This document shows positions 44,766 through 56,589 of a stretch of DNA of 64,000 bases, one piece after another. The notes beneath the pieces are model-generated. The model was not told where the DNA came from. It did no database searches and was given only the letters and a program-made list of their open reading frames with translations. The stretch covers positions 142,544 through 206,543 of the forward strand of contig MU129018.1 in assembly GCA_014904985.1 (NCBI GenBank). Direction: 5' to 3'. The position numbers were made by a program, and so were the translations under genes. Numbering within the stretch: the first letter of the stretch is position 1; each line of letters begins with the position of its first letter. The DNA is from Hydnum rufescens UP504 (Eukaryota > Basidiomycota > Agaricomycetes > Cantharellales > Hydnaceae).

Positions 44766-47615
44766 ATGGGTTACTCATCTTCTCGTCCTAGGCAGTCTTC
44801 TCACAGAGAGGGGTGTGACAGAATGCCCTTGGATTCTGTGACTCATTCCCAGACACGGCCGAGTCACCCCCGGAACAGTCAACTCCAAAATGCGGCGACT
44901 CCCTCTATCCATTATTCAAATTCTGTAAAGCCAGGTCCACAGCACCCCACTTCCCTCATCCTCCTGAGACGTCAACAAGCACACACAGCACACTTGATCG
45001 TCACCGCGCCGCGTCATTTCACCCTATTCACTATTCCGAATATATTCCAGATCCTCATCGGCCTAACCCCTCCCTTCACCTGCCAGAAATTTATCCTCCA
45101 CCTGACGCCATCGCAGTGGCAAATAGTCCGTCTCACCGTATCAAATATTTCGTTGCTATCGATTTTGGCGCGGTGTCCTCAGGTGTTTCATATGCGGCCT
45201 CCACTTCTGGAGATATGCACCAGATACTCGCATGGCCAGGATCTAGTGCTTCCCTTCCCAAGATCCCTACATGCCTTGTCTATGATGCTCTGTGCCATGT
45301 CCGTGCTTGGGGCCTTGAAGCGAAAGGATTTAAGTCTGAAGAGGGGATGGGTACGCTGCGAATGGTATTCACCTTTCAACTGCTTCATGAGGTGGAGGCA
45401 CCGAATTGAATTGGATCGACAGGTTCAAGCTGTGGCTAAATCCTAGTTCAGCGCCAAGGACCGTCCTGGCCTCCAGATCGCTTCAGGTGGGTTCCGACTT
45501 AACCTTCCCCTCCGCAACCCTTTTATCCACCTCATTTTAGCCCCCCAAGAATGCTGTGGATGTGGTGGCAGATTATCTTGCTTGCCTATGGAGCGGTGCG
45601 CGCAAATTAATTAGAAATTCCATCCGGCTCCTAACCCCATTTCTCATCCTCAGTACACAAAGAGTCAGGTTGATCGAGAAAATGGCCCTTCTTCATTGAG
45701 TATGCTGCATGTTCTCTTGTTTTCGAGAACTGGATGTTAATCATCGCTAGACTATGCCGAGGTATACCTTAGTGCGTTGCAATTATCGGTTTTCATTGCT
45801 TCACGTCCAATCTAACACTCGATCCCAGCTGTTCCGTCTGCGTGGGATCTGCACGCGTCGTTGCTTCTTCGGGAGGCTGCCATTAGAGCGTAGCTACAAT
45901 ACGCTTATCTTTCATGTGCACAGCTGATGGCTGTTTCCAGACGTCTAGTTGTTCAACATTCCGAATATGATGATATTTATTGGCAGGACCGACTGCACAT
46001 TATTCCGTGCGATAGTTTTACTCCTTCACGACATCAGATACACTGCTGATCCGCCCCACGCCAAAATGATAGAGAGACAGAAGCCTCTGCAATTCATTCC
46101 TTCCTTTCACCTGCCTTCAAATTCCAGCGGGACCAGGTCCTCACGATATGTGATGTTGGTGGGCCACAGTCGTACGTTCTCGAGTATCCACCTCTGGCAC
46201 ATCCTTATGTGAAGCCCTGTAGGACCTGGCTACCTACAAAATCCTGCGAGCTTTAGGAACCCCTAAGATCGCAGAGGTCGCACGACGTTCTGGCTCCTAT
46301 TGGGGATCCTTGTTTTTAGACCTGAACTTTCGCAAGCTCGTGCAGGCACGTCTCGCTGCTCACCCGGTTCATCTGGACGAAGCGAGCCTGGCACACTTCG
46401 TGCACACATTTTCACGATCAGAGAAGTTGGCCTACAAAGGCCCCGAGGACGGGAGAAAACTCTTTCGATTCAGATGCCTTCATGGCGAAGATTGGGGTGA
46501 GGCACCTTTGTCCCTTGTCGTTGGTGTTCGCATTACAAGAATGCTATCCTAGATGACCCTGCCGTTGGGCTGTACAATGGTGAATTAGTCATTCCAGGGG
46601 ACGTTCTCCGCCGCGAGGTGTTCGATCCCGTCGTTAAAGAAGTGAGTTGTTTCCTTCTCATTGGGAAAATCATCATACAAATCTAACTTTCTGTTCCGTG
46701 CAGGTTCTTCATTCTATCGCGACGCATGTGCAAGCGTCACGCGTACGCCTAGATGTATTGCTTCTCGTTGGTGGCTTCTCTGCGAATGACTATTTATTTC
46801 AACGCATAAGCGTCGGTGGGATTTACTTGCATCGCTATCTCTTAAATGACCTATCCACCCTTTTTATAGGATCAATTCGGTCCCAGTATTGGATCGATCA
46901 TCCGTCCAGCTGATGGAGACGTAGCGTCGTGTCGCGGTGGAACTCGATTCGGCATTGGTTCCCTCGTCTCTTCTGTCATTCAACCGCAGAATTTATTCAG
47001 GCGGGTTTCCTCCCCGCCGAAGAGGAAGACCAGATGATGAGACCGGCCTACATCACGAATGTTGCAGGCACATGGTTCTGTGAGCGCAGGTAAATTACAA
47101 TAGCCGCTCACGTCTTCCACTCGGAATGCAACATTGTGTTTGATTTTCTAGAGTGGAATACATCGTCAGGAGAGGAGCCATTGTCACGAAAGGAAGTAGG
47201 AGTGAGCTCCGACTGCGTAAATTTTGCTCCTCGCGGTATGGTATGTATTTCTGCAGTCAATGTGGAACATTCCTATTAAGTGATCCTGGCTCACCATCAT
47301 CAATCACTTAGATCGTACCTTCGATCTAGTGCTTTATACGTCGACCGGTGACCAAACCAGGCGGTACTTCGATGAAGAGGGTGGCGAGGAACTGTGCCGT
47401 TGTCGTATTGATCTCGAGACGTACCCGAGCTTCCTGGAGCAAGCGGAGGTCTCACCATTTGGGAATTTCTACGTTGGTGGGTGTGGATGTCCTCTTCGGG
47501 GTGTTGTTGGTTCACATGTATTTTCGCCACAGATTTCGTGCTCGGGTTTGAGATGGACAGCGCGGGTGGGATTATCACTTCTTGCCTCTACGAAATATGC
47601 AATGGACTGATTTAA
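44766..47615 (+). pseudogene. HSPA12-like Hsp70 copy F (several frameshifts)
   Basis: The leader MGYSSSRPRQSS (MGxxxS) shifts frame after about 60 codons. The Pro-rich part (FTIPNIFQILIGLTPPFTCQ) is then read in the wrong frame, and the ATPase start AIDFGAVSSGVSYA (about 45150) is in yet another. It shifts again before the exon 1 donor. Exon 2 (FKLWLNPSSAPRTVLASRSL) is good. Exon 7 lacks one G in the DAGGAT motif (GATGTTGGTGGGCCACAG, about 46160). Later exons remain readable: LFLDLNFRKLVQARLAAHPV, YNGELVIPGDVLRREVFDP, LLLVGGFSANDYLFQRI, RYFDEEGGEELCRC and FVLGFEMDSAGG, ending at TAA 47613-47615. It is a clear pseudogene by at least three lesions. Confidence 0.75.
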
Positions 47616-48280
47616 TTGGGGAATAGAGCTTCGATGTGTGCTCCTTTACAAGGGGAGAAATGGGGAACCGTAGCATGTCACCCTCGCCGCTATCATGCCC
47701 CTCCTCTGTAGTGTACTTCCTTGGTGTTGATCATAATCTTCGATGGATCCAGTATCTACCGTGTGCTGCCAGTATGTAGGTATGCAGGTATGTATGTATG
47801 TACACACCGGGGAATTTCTGGAAATTCTTCGCTACAGTCAAATCGCACATGAAATCTTTCATATAGACAAACCCCAGATTGCATTCGGCGACGAAAATTC
47901 CTGGACTCGAGGCCCTCTGGCCGGTGAGATTTAATGTCTCAGCTAGCATTCCCCTGGTGAAATTCCCTTTCTCTGTACTCAACCCCCGTCGTGGCCGATC
48001 AATGTGCACACCCATTACTGGAAGTTAGTATGATAAATTTATTCACCCTACAGTATCTACATTCTCTTCATTCACATCCATGACGGGCGACAAAGGACAT
48101 CGCACCTTCAGTTTAGGAAGATTAAGACGCGAGCCACTGGCAACGACGAGGAATGAACAATTAACATACTACCCAAAACATGATGTGCTCATCGTCGCAA
48201 AGAACACGTAGCGGGAGAACCGTGCAAGCTGAAAGAACGAGCCGCAAGAGGATAGGAAGGGACGTTGTGTGGAATCGAAT
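47616..48280. other. 3' flank of copy F, no gene
   Basis: Matches 18370-18830 (after K2) and 25830-26290 in parts, for example TTAGGAAGATTAAGAC (about 48114, compare 18813) and the CTTCGCTACAGTCAAATCGCA segment (about 47828, compare 18530). The reverse complement of 41190-41760 also matches. It includes a microsatellite. No product recognised. Confidence 0.45.
47771..47803. repeat. (GTAT)n microsatellite
   Basis: Imperfect GTAT/GTAG tetranucleotide repeat in the 3' flank of copy F. Shorter versions exist at the homologous places at 40299-40314 and 4045-4062. Confidence 0.8.
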
Positions 48281-48950
48281 TTGTTCACCCACTCATCGCA
48301 TCGCCCTTCTCCATGGCCTTACCGCTTGTCGATCTAGCCTCGCATAGATGCGAGTCCTAACCCCTACGTCATTCTCCCGAAATGGTGCAAGGATTTGAAT
48401 GAGGTTCCCACGAGTTCTTACTCCTGACAAAGTCCCCATAGGACCTTGTGGCTGCGACGTGACAGGCGATCTCATCGAGATGCAACCACCTCCCAATTGA
48501 TCTCCAGCTCCTGCATCGGCGGACACGGTAAGCGTCCTCGATCATCCTACGATCGGTGCATAAAGAGGATACCCCAGTGGATGATGAGAAACTCGCGATA
48601 CTTATAGGCGACTGTATGGGAGATTGAAGACTTCCTGTCCGATAGAACGCGGCACGGCATCCAAGTTCAAATCGTATTCGCGACCCCACCGCCTTCGGAG
48701 ACCCTACGAGATCTACTATTAATACCGGTGCGTATCAGGCTTCCCCCTCGGGGGGGGGGTCTATTGACACGATTGTCTTCAGGAGAACTGCTTCTTTTTC
48801 TGCTCTGTGATATAGAATATGGTTTTCCTCGGTGGGGGAATGAACATCGACGGGCCGAGAAGATTCTCCATGTCCCTGCCCCCACAGTGCGAGTGAAGAT
48901 GGGCAGGAAAACGTACGATGACGGTGAGAATGAAGCCTATGTTGATAAGC
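48280..48950 (+). pseudogene. ENC-FF family gene X4
   Basis: Same three-exon plan as X2. Exon 1 (about 48375-48530) reads KWCKDLNEVPTSSYS with a frame break after VP. The intron starts GTAAGCGTCC at 48530. Exon 2 encodes GIQVQIVFATPPPSETLRDL (about 48665-48715), open where X2 is shifted, but ends early at LLIP. Exon 3 starts after TCTTCAG with ENCFFFCSVI and then a TAG (48809-48811). The stop and the exon 1 shift make it non-functional. It is directly followed by copy G on the other strand, as X1 is by copy A. Confidence 0.55.
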
Positions 48951-49384
48951 TGATCGTATTCACGGTGTGGTAGCAGCTGCGGGCGAACCAAGACGGAGGC
49001 GAGTACCGAGGAACCTACGGCTCGAATGCTAGCTGATCCAGCAACTGCCACATGCGCCAGAGGGGCCAGGGCCAATGATCTATCCTCGGGGAATCGAATT
49101 CGTTCATCCCAAAGAATTGGAAGCCGGTTTCACTATAGCAAAGGACCCCCAAGAATTCTCGTGTTCGTACATGGATACATACATCATCATCACAGCGCAA
49201 GGTGGATCATAGATCCTTATCTACCATCCAAGAGTTACGATCAACACCAAGGAGGTATAATAAGACGAGGGGCACGAGAGCTGCGAGGATGACAGGTGAC
49301 GCTTCCACATTTCATCCCCTCGTAAAGAAGCACACAGCGGATCTCTACATCCCAATTAAAAACCATATCAATTCCGCTAGCATT

Positions 49385-52178
49385 TTAGGAGAGGCAAGAG
49401 ATCATAACCCTACCCGCACTACCCATCTCAAACCCAAGGACGAAATCTAGATGCCGAAAGCACACATCAATCGCCACAGCGCCTCAACGATATTCACACC
49501 CACCAACGTAGAAATTCCCAAAGGGCGAGGCCTCCACTTGTTCCTGGAAGCTCGGGTACGTCCCGAGGTCAATCTGGCAACGGCACAATTCCTCACCTTC
49601 CTCTTGATCAAAGTACCGGCTAGTCTGTTCACCATTCGAGCTGTAAAGCACCAGTTCGAAGGTACGATCTGGACAATTGAGAGGGGTGGGCCAGAGTGAT
49701 TCAATAGGAATGTTGGGCCATGAACGCAGAGATCCATACCGTATTGCGAGGAGCAAAGTTTACGCAGTCGGAGCTCGCTCCTATCCCCTTTCACGATACT
49801 GGCTCCTCTCCTGACTATATATTCCACCCTAGAAAATCAAACACAGCTCAGAATTCGAAGCGTCGAACATAAGGAGCTATTGAGGTCTACCTGTGCTCGC
49901 AGAGTGACCTGCCTGGAACACTCGTGATGTAGACCGGTCTCATCATCCTGTCTTCCCGCTCAGCAGGTAATGCAACGCGCCTGAACACATTCTGTGTGTG
50001 CTTCACAGAGGAGACGAGGGAACTAATACCGAATCGAGGTCCGCCGTGGCACGACCCAATGTCTCCATCACCCGGACGAATAACGGATACAATACTGGAG
50101 CCGAATTGTTCCTGTAAAAAGAGAAAGATGGGTAGGTCCCTCTGAGAAATGAAGATGGAAGGGAATGTGGCCAACGGTGATGCGTTGAAATAGGTACTTA
50201 TTGGTAGAGAAGCCGCCGATGAGAAGCAATACGTCTAGGCCTACTTCGGAAGCCTGCACATGCGTTGCAATAGATTGAAGGACCTGGATAGAATAGGAAG
50301 TGGTATCTGGATCATGATGTTTCCCAATGAGAAAGGAAGAGTGCTCACTTGTTCAACAACAGGGTCGAATACCTTGCGGCGAAGAACGCCCCCGGGGATG
50401 ACTAATTCGCCATGGTCGAGCCCAACGGCGGGATCATCTACAACAGCATTCACTAAGGCAAACACAACTGGAAGGCAATGCAGCTCACCGGAATCCTCAA
50501 CATGAAGGCATCGGAATCGAAACAGTTTTGTGTCGTCCTCAGTGCCTTGATAATCCAACTTCTCCGAACGCGAAAATGACCGCACGAAGTGCGCCAGGCT
50601 CTCTTCGTCCAGATGTACCGGGCGAGTAGCGAGACGCTCCTGCACGAGCTCGCGAAACCGCAAGTCTAAAAATAAAGCACCGCAATAGGACCCAGAGCGT
50701 GGAGCGGCCTCGACGATTTTAGGAGCTCCCAACCCTCGCATGACATTGTATGTAGCCAAGTCCTAAAGGGTTTCACATAAGGACTTGCCAGAGCCAAATA
50801 CTCAAGAACGTACGATCGTGGCTCCACCGGCATCACATATTGTGAAGCTCTCTCGTTGACATTTGAAGGCCGGTGAAAGGACGGAATGAATTACGGAAAC
50901 TTCCGTCTCTCTATCAATTCAAGGATGTTGGTGCATGACCAGCGTATCTGAGGTCGCAACAAGCTCGTACGGAATAATGTGAAGTCGCTCCTGCCAATAA
51001 ATGTCTTCAAATTCAGGATCTTGAACAACTAGGCCTCTATACGGAAGCATCAGATGGCACATGATCGATCAGTGGATTATAGCTACGCTTTAATGGCGGC
51101 CTCCCGAAGAAACAAAGTTGCGCGCAGATCCCATGATGAAGGAACGGCTGGAATCGAGGGTTATATCAGAAACAAAGTGAAGGAAGCGATAATTGTAACG
51201 TACTTAGGTATACGTCGGCATGGCCTGGTGATGATTGAAATTCAGCTCTCGAAAACAGAAGCACACATAACCGCAACGCACTTAATGAGCAAGAGCCATT
51301 TTCTCGATGAATCTGATTCTTCGCATGCTGAGGATGAAAATTGGGTTAGGAAGGTGTGGCGTCCCTGAATGATTTGCCCGCACCGTCCATAGGCAAGAAA
51401 GATAGTCTGCCACCAAATCCACAACATTCTTGGGGGGCTAAAATAAGGTGAATAACAAGGGTTTGGTGCTCGGTGCCGAGCTCGGATCTAGCCACAACTT
51501 GAACCTATCCATCGAATTGAATTTCGTGTCTCCGCCTTACACTAGAGGAACTAAGAAACGGGCTTACCATTCACACCGTACCCAGCCTTTCTTCAGCCTC
51601 ATGTCTGTTGCCTTGAGACCCCAAGCACGGATGTCGCCTAGGGCATCATAGACGAGGCATGTAGGAATCTTGGAAAAGGAATGGGTGGATCCCGGCCATG
51701 CGAGTATCTGGCGGACTTCTCCAGGACTAGATATCGCATACGAAACACCCGAGTATGTAGTGCCAAAGTCGATGGAAACGAACGCCTTGGGGTATCGAGA
51801 TGGTGTATTCTCTGCGAACACATCCGACGGAATATCAAGTCCCAGCTGGTGGGTGGGGGCAGTTCGTGACTGAGAACCTGCAACGTATTTCCCAATGATT
51901 ACTAAGTTAAAACAGCGCGCCACACTCGCGGTGACACCCTCGCGAGTGTACAACGCACCGGGTGTGCTCACGGACCCCTGGACGAGAACAGTTTTATTGG
52001 GCTGCCGTTGAACAGTCATTTCATGAGTTGTATCACGGACACAAGGGTGTGGCACGTTGACCATGTTCGTCGAAATCGTCGGGGCTGGCTGGGAATGTCC
52101 TTCCAATCCCAAAGGCATTGAGACAACACGTTCTCGACCATCGGAAGACGCGTCGATGCATGAAAATGAGCAACCCAT
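49385..52178 (-). pseudogene. HSPA12-like Hsp70 copy G (exon 2/intron 2 deletion)
   Basis: The ATG at 52178 gives MGCSFSCIDASSDG, an MGCxxS-type start that would be myristoylated and palmitoylated. The leader and ATPase exon form one open frame to about 51566, with SIDFGTTYSGVSYAISSPGE, the most canonical phosphate-1 motif in the window. Relative to copy A, 51 bp are missing at about 51465 (A 6340-6390). This removes the end of exon 2 and the intron 2 donor and leads to a stop (WLDPSSAPSTKPLLFTLF). The remaining exons look sound: EAAPRSGSYCGALFLDLRFR (50759 down), LDHGELVIPGGVLRRKVF, LLLIGGFSTNKYLFQRI, YITSVPGRSLCEHR, RYFDQEEGEELCRC and FVLGFEMGSAG, ending at TAA 49387-49385. It would need another splice to be functional. 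Confidence 0.75.
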
Positions 52179-52223
52179 GTCGTGGAAGGGGGACACCGCA
52201 ATGGGGGTGACATCCTTGCGGTA

Positions 52224-52229
52224 CTTATA
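52224..52229 (-). promoter_or_regulatory. TATA-like box upstream of copy G
   Basis: TATAAG on the minus strand, 46 nt before the ATG at 52178, in the same place as in copy A. Confidence 0.55.
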
Positions 52230-52499
52230 TTTTCATCGGGCGAAGATTGTAACGGTCTCAATTCAAACTTCGCTAGTCGTTTGCGTCCGTTTTCAGGAAC
52301 ATATTACGATGGTTAATAGGAAACCTAGCGGCGGCACCAGCCTTTTCACAGCCTTTAGGTGCTCAAGCGCCCCAGAATTAAATTGAACATTCGCGCGTGA
52401 TTTCTGGGCCGCCCAAAGGGAGCATCCAGGAGTCTTCACCACTGCCGTAATGTAATTTTACTCCAGCACGCCATAATTACTTCTTATTCAAAGACCACG
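52230..52499. other. Spacer between copy G promoter and block V
   Basis: Homologous to 7150-7440. No gene seen. Confidence 0.45.
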
Positions 52500-52840
52500 A
52501 CCACTACTAACGCCGACAGACCCTGTACTCCGGTGGAGACGAGGCCGAGTGTTATTCTATCCGTAACACCTCCGCCGACCTCTAGATCTCAGTTTGGAGA
52601 CTGTTTTGCGGGAGGGCAGATTTGGATATATATGGGTTATGATAAACACCGGTGTACACCCTTCAATGCTGATTCGGAAGAGGGGGAAATGAAGACCGCG
52701 TCCGTCAAAATATCGATTGCTTTGTCAGGTGGCTCTGAGATTTATTTTCCTCCGGCACGATCTCAACGAATTCTCGGGTTCACAGATACGGGCTTGAGAG
52801 ATAGTGAGGAATCGATCCATTACGTCTAACCATCCAAGAA
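52500..52840 (+). other. Conserved block V, copy 5 (open for about 100 codons)
   Basis: The longest open version of block V. The plus-strand frame 52533-52829 includes PSVILSVTPPPTSRSQFGD, GGQIWIYMGYDKHR and GSEIYFPPARSQRILGF. The same frame is interrupted in V1 and V2. It converges with the 3' end of copy H. It might be the last exon of a small gene, but no family was recognised. Confidence 0.4.
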
Positions 52841-52994
52841 TTATGGTCAACACCAAAGAGGTGTATTAAAGAGGAGGGGAAAGATGGCGGCGGCGAGGAT
52901 GACAGGTGACGCTTCCACACTTCATCCCGTTGTAAAGGAGCACACATCGAATCTCTATGCCCCAATTAAAAATGACATCAATTCCGCTAGCATT

Positions 52995-54655
52995 TTAGGA
53001 GAGGCAAGCTATGATAATCTCACCCACGGTGTCCATCTCAAACCCAAGGACGAAATCTACGCCGGCGATACATGTTGATCGCCACAACAGCCCTCAATGA
53101 TATTCACACCTACCGACGTAGAAGTTCCCAAACGGCGAGGCCTCCGCTTGCTCCAGCAAACTGGGATACATCTCAAGGTCAATACGACAACGGCACAATT
53201 CCTCATCTTCCCCATCGAAGGACCGTTTGCTTTCCTCAACATTCGAGGCATAAAGCACTATGTCGAGGGTACGATCTGAATAATTGACAGTGGTGAGCCA
53301 CAATCACTCGATAGGAATGCTCCACATCGAGCACAGAAATACATACCATATCACGAAGAACAAATTTTGCGCACTCGGAGCTCGTTCTTATTTCCCTTCA
53401 TGACACTAGTTCCACTCCTGACAATGTATTCCACCCTAGATAATCAAAACACAATTCAGAATTCCAAGCATCGGACCGAAGGGCCTATCGCAACTTACCT
53501 GTGCTCACAGAACGAACTGCCTACAACGCTCGTGATGTAGGCCGGTCTCATTGTCCTGTCTTCCAGTTCAGTGGGCAGCGCAATGCGCCTGAACACATTC
53601 TGCGGTTGAATTACAGAGGAGATGGGGGAACCAACTTCGAACCGAACTCCACCGCGACACGACGCTATGCCTCCGTCAGCTGCATGGATCCAATACAATA
53701 CTGAATCCAAATCGTTGCTATAAAAATGATGAGTAGTGATCGGAGAAATGGAGGTGACAGGGGATGTGACGAACAGTTATGCGTTGAAAGAGATACTCGT
53801 TCGTGGAGAAACCGCCGACGAGAAGCAATATGTCTAGGCGTACTTTCGAAGCCTGCATCTGAGCCACAATAGAACGAAGGACCTGGGTGGAACAGAAAAA
53901 GATATCTCTATGATGGTCTTTTCCAATGAGAAAGGAAGGGTGCTCACTTGTTCAACAGCAGGATCAAACACGCGACGGAGAACGTCTCCGAAGATGACTA
54001 ATTCACCATGGTTGAGCCTATCAGCAGGATGATATAGAGCAGCATTCGCTTAATGCGAACACCAGCGAAGGACACAGGGGCTCACCCAAATATTCATCAT
54101 GAAGGCATCTGAATCGAAACAGCTTGATGTCGTCCTCAGCACCTTTGTGATCCAACTTCTCTGATTGCAAAAACGACCACATGAAGTGCGCTAGGCTCGC
54201 TTCGTCCAGATGTACCGGGTGGGCAGCGAGACGCTCCTGCACGAGCTGGAGAAAATGCAAGTCTAAAAATAAGGATCCGGTGCAGGATCCAGAGCGTGGA
54301 GCGGCCTCTGCGAGTTTAGGGGCTCCCGAAGCTCGCAGGACATTGTATGTAGCCAAGTCCTAAAGGGCCTTAGATAAGGAAGTGCCAGAGGCAAACACTC
54401 GAGAACGCACGACCGTGGCTCCACCGGCATCGCATAACGTGACGCCCTCCCCCTTGAATTTGAACGCAGGGGAAAAGACGGAACGAATTTCGGAAGCTTC
54501 CGACTCTCTAAGCGTGCGGGCGTAAATAGGCATCTGATGTTTCAAAGAAGCAAGTTATCGCACGAATGATGTGAAGTCGCTCCTCCCAATAAATGTCTTC
54601 AGATTCAGAATCTTGTACGGCTAGACCTCTAAAATACAGCAGTATCAGCTGGGCA
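52995..54655 (-). pseudogene. HSPA12-like Hsp70 copy H (5' truncated)
   Basis: Exons 6 or 7 to 14 of a B-type gene. It begins at about 54655 within exon 6 (VQDSESEDIYWEER region, 54625-54575). Retained: ETEASEIRSVFSPAFKFKGE, LFLDLHFLQLVQERLAAHPV (54356 down), LNHGELVIFGDVL (with one Glu codon missing from RREVFD), GGVRFEVGSPISSVIQPQN and the FVLGFEM exon. The intron 8 acceptor (TCTAG in other copies) reads TATATC here (about 54036), so splicing is probably lost. Truncation coincides with unrelated sequence at 54656-54775 that leads to the MITE. Together with copy G it repeats the A-V-B order found at 4-9.6 kb. Confidence 0.75.
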
Positions 54656-54775
54656 TAGGCTGCCGATGTTCGGTTCGGTACAGTTCAGAGCTTGAACGTC
54701 AACTGAACTTAGAACCGATGGCCAACCGCGGTTGGTTCTACCGGCGACATCTGATTTAATTTGTTTCCGGATGGT
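54656..54775. other. Short unrelated segment at truncation point of copy H
   Basis: It contains CGATGTTCGGTTCGGTACAG and, 60 bp on, a palindrome AACCGCGGTT within GGCCAACCGCGGTTGGTT. It has no counterpart next to other Hsp70 copies. It may be the end of another mobile element that truncated copy H. Confidence 0.35.
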
Positions 54776-54783
54776 ACTCAAAG

Positions 54784-55308
54784 TAGTGTTGCCGTGGACT
54801 CGGACTTAAGCCGACTTGAGTCCCGAGGTAGTCCGTTTCAAGTCAAGTCAAGCCAAGCCATGATTACAAGTATTCGGCTTGGACTTGGCTTTGAAGGACT
54901 TGGCAACCCTGGTGGTGAAATCACTCACCCCAAGTTTTAGTCTTTTCGGGGATGTTGATCGGATTTAACAACATTTTCGGATTTTATGTTTAATTTCCGC
55001 TGTAATTACCGTTAATTTCCGGCCTATCATTTTCAGAGTGAGTGCTGCACAGATGCTGGATGGTCAGGGTGTGTACAAAGACACATTAGGAACTTGAGCA
55101 AGGTCATGGAAATATCGGATGAGAGGTTGACTCTATGCTATCATTATTGTACATATAAGTATACAAAAAAAGGATTCAAGTCGACTCGGAGTCAAGTCAA
55201 GTCCCAAATTTGGCTTGGACTTCGGAGATAAGTCAAGTCTCTCGAAAGTCCTGCGGAGTTGCCCGAAGTCAAGTCTAAGCCACGCCAAGCCGAGTCGCTG
55301 CAACACTA
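54784..55308 (+). mobile_element. hAT-like non-autonomous element (MITE), 525 bp
   Basis: The left end TAGTGTTGCCGTGGACTCGG and the reverse complement of the right end, TAGTGTTGCAGCGACTCGG, form terminal inverted repeats. Flanking 8-bp sequences ACTCAAAG (54776-54783) and CCTCAAAG (55309-55316) match at 7 of 8 positions, the target-site length typical of hAT transposons. Subterminal regions are rich in CAAGTC/GACTTG motifs in both orientations (about 54830-54855 and 55190-55280). No transposase is encoded. The superfamily call rests on TIR and duplication size. Confidence 0.7.
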
Positions 55309-55379
55309 CCTCAAAGTCCTCAACTGGTATCGGGTGAACCTAGATACATCCGATTCCGATTCCCTTGGGTCGGACTCTA

Positions 55380-56520
55380 TTTTCGTCACTCCTTGTGCTT
55401 CAAAAGTGCCCTTAGATGCGTTAGGTAGCCTTGGTGGTTTCTCTGCACGCCAGTACCTATTCATATTCTCATGGGTAGATTCTGTAGGACCTGCACTCGG
55501 TGTCGGTGGACGGGGCAGGGTGTGTATGTACCTTAAATATATAGGGGTTTGTGGTTGATAGACCACCGAGGAGGAAAATTGCATGGTGAGCCAAGTGGAA
55601 GCATCGATAAGGTGCCGCACTGTCGGCTGACGTCCGAGTTCGAGTCAACTGCTAGCATACTACTATCTCCAACGGTCCTTCGGTGCCCTCTGATGCTCTG
55701 TCGTCGCCTACGACACTCGGTCGGTACCTCCAACACTTGGTCAGTACCTCCGACACTGGGGCCGATCGAACTCGGTTCCGGACTAACTTCGCCAATGGAT
55801 TCCCTTCACAGTGGCAACCTTTGGCTCTCGGTATATATGGAAACAGCTCTGTTCCCGTATTTTATCTGTTAATTGTACGATTGGCGATGACATATCATCC
55901 TGCCGTAAGGGGACTTGCAGCGCCATGACCCACTCGTCTCCAGAGTTCACTTATGATGTGCATCCAAGCATGCCATGCGGCACGCATCAGCGTCAAGTGT
56001 AGGAGTGTTCTATCGGCATATGTTATTGTACTAATACTTGCTTGTGTCCGATGGTTTGAATTCGTCGGTGTGTTCAATTTCTAGCTTAAATACGTGTTGC
56101 TCGACATGGATGTCCAACGCTCAATATGAAGCATTCCTCTCCAGGAACCGCGGTTCATCCCCCTCTATTGTTTTCTCTGAGCCTCCACAAGGGATCAAAT
56201 GAGTCCCCGCGGTAAAGAGGGAAATGAGGGACCGCGCCATGTATTCTCGACCAATAGAGGGGGACCAACCCCGATAGTTGAGCAATAACTCCAGACCTTG
56301 TCGTTTGGCAATTTACACACTGGTGGGAGCCAACGCCGGCGGACGGCTATGGTCCCGACTGATCTGTTGTTCCAGAAACCGGGTTTCGTTCTTGGGTTCG
56401 AGAAGGACTGTACCCGGAGACCGACTTTTTTTAATGGGTATGCAGAGATTCGCTTCTGTAATTTTGGAGGGGTGAGCAATGTGCATGCGTGGGTCCACCC
56501 TTCTCCGCACTCTCAAACAT
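55380..56520 (+). pseudogene. Diverged HSPA12-like Hsp70 remnant K5
   Basis: It starts with the adenosine-motif exon ASKVPLDALGSLGGFSARQYLF (about 55398-55463). Next comes a block with SVYMETALFPYF or GNSSVPVFYLLIVRL in the alternative frame (about 55840), a degenerate RYFD region (about 56190-56230) and the final exon KPGFVLGFEKDC (about 56375). Stops and shifts intervene. It is the same lineage as K4. The hAT-like element inserted just upstream of the adenosine exon. Confidence 0.6.
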
Positions 56521-56589
56521 TCACCTTGTTGATAAAACCAAGGTTCCTGAACGGTCAGAGGCGTCCCGCTAGTCCTTTAGCAAAGAAAC

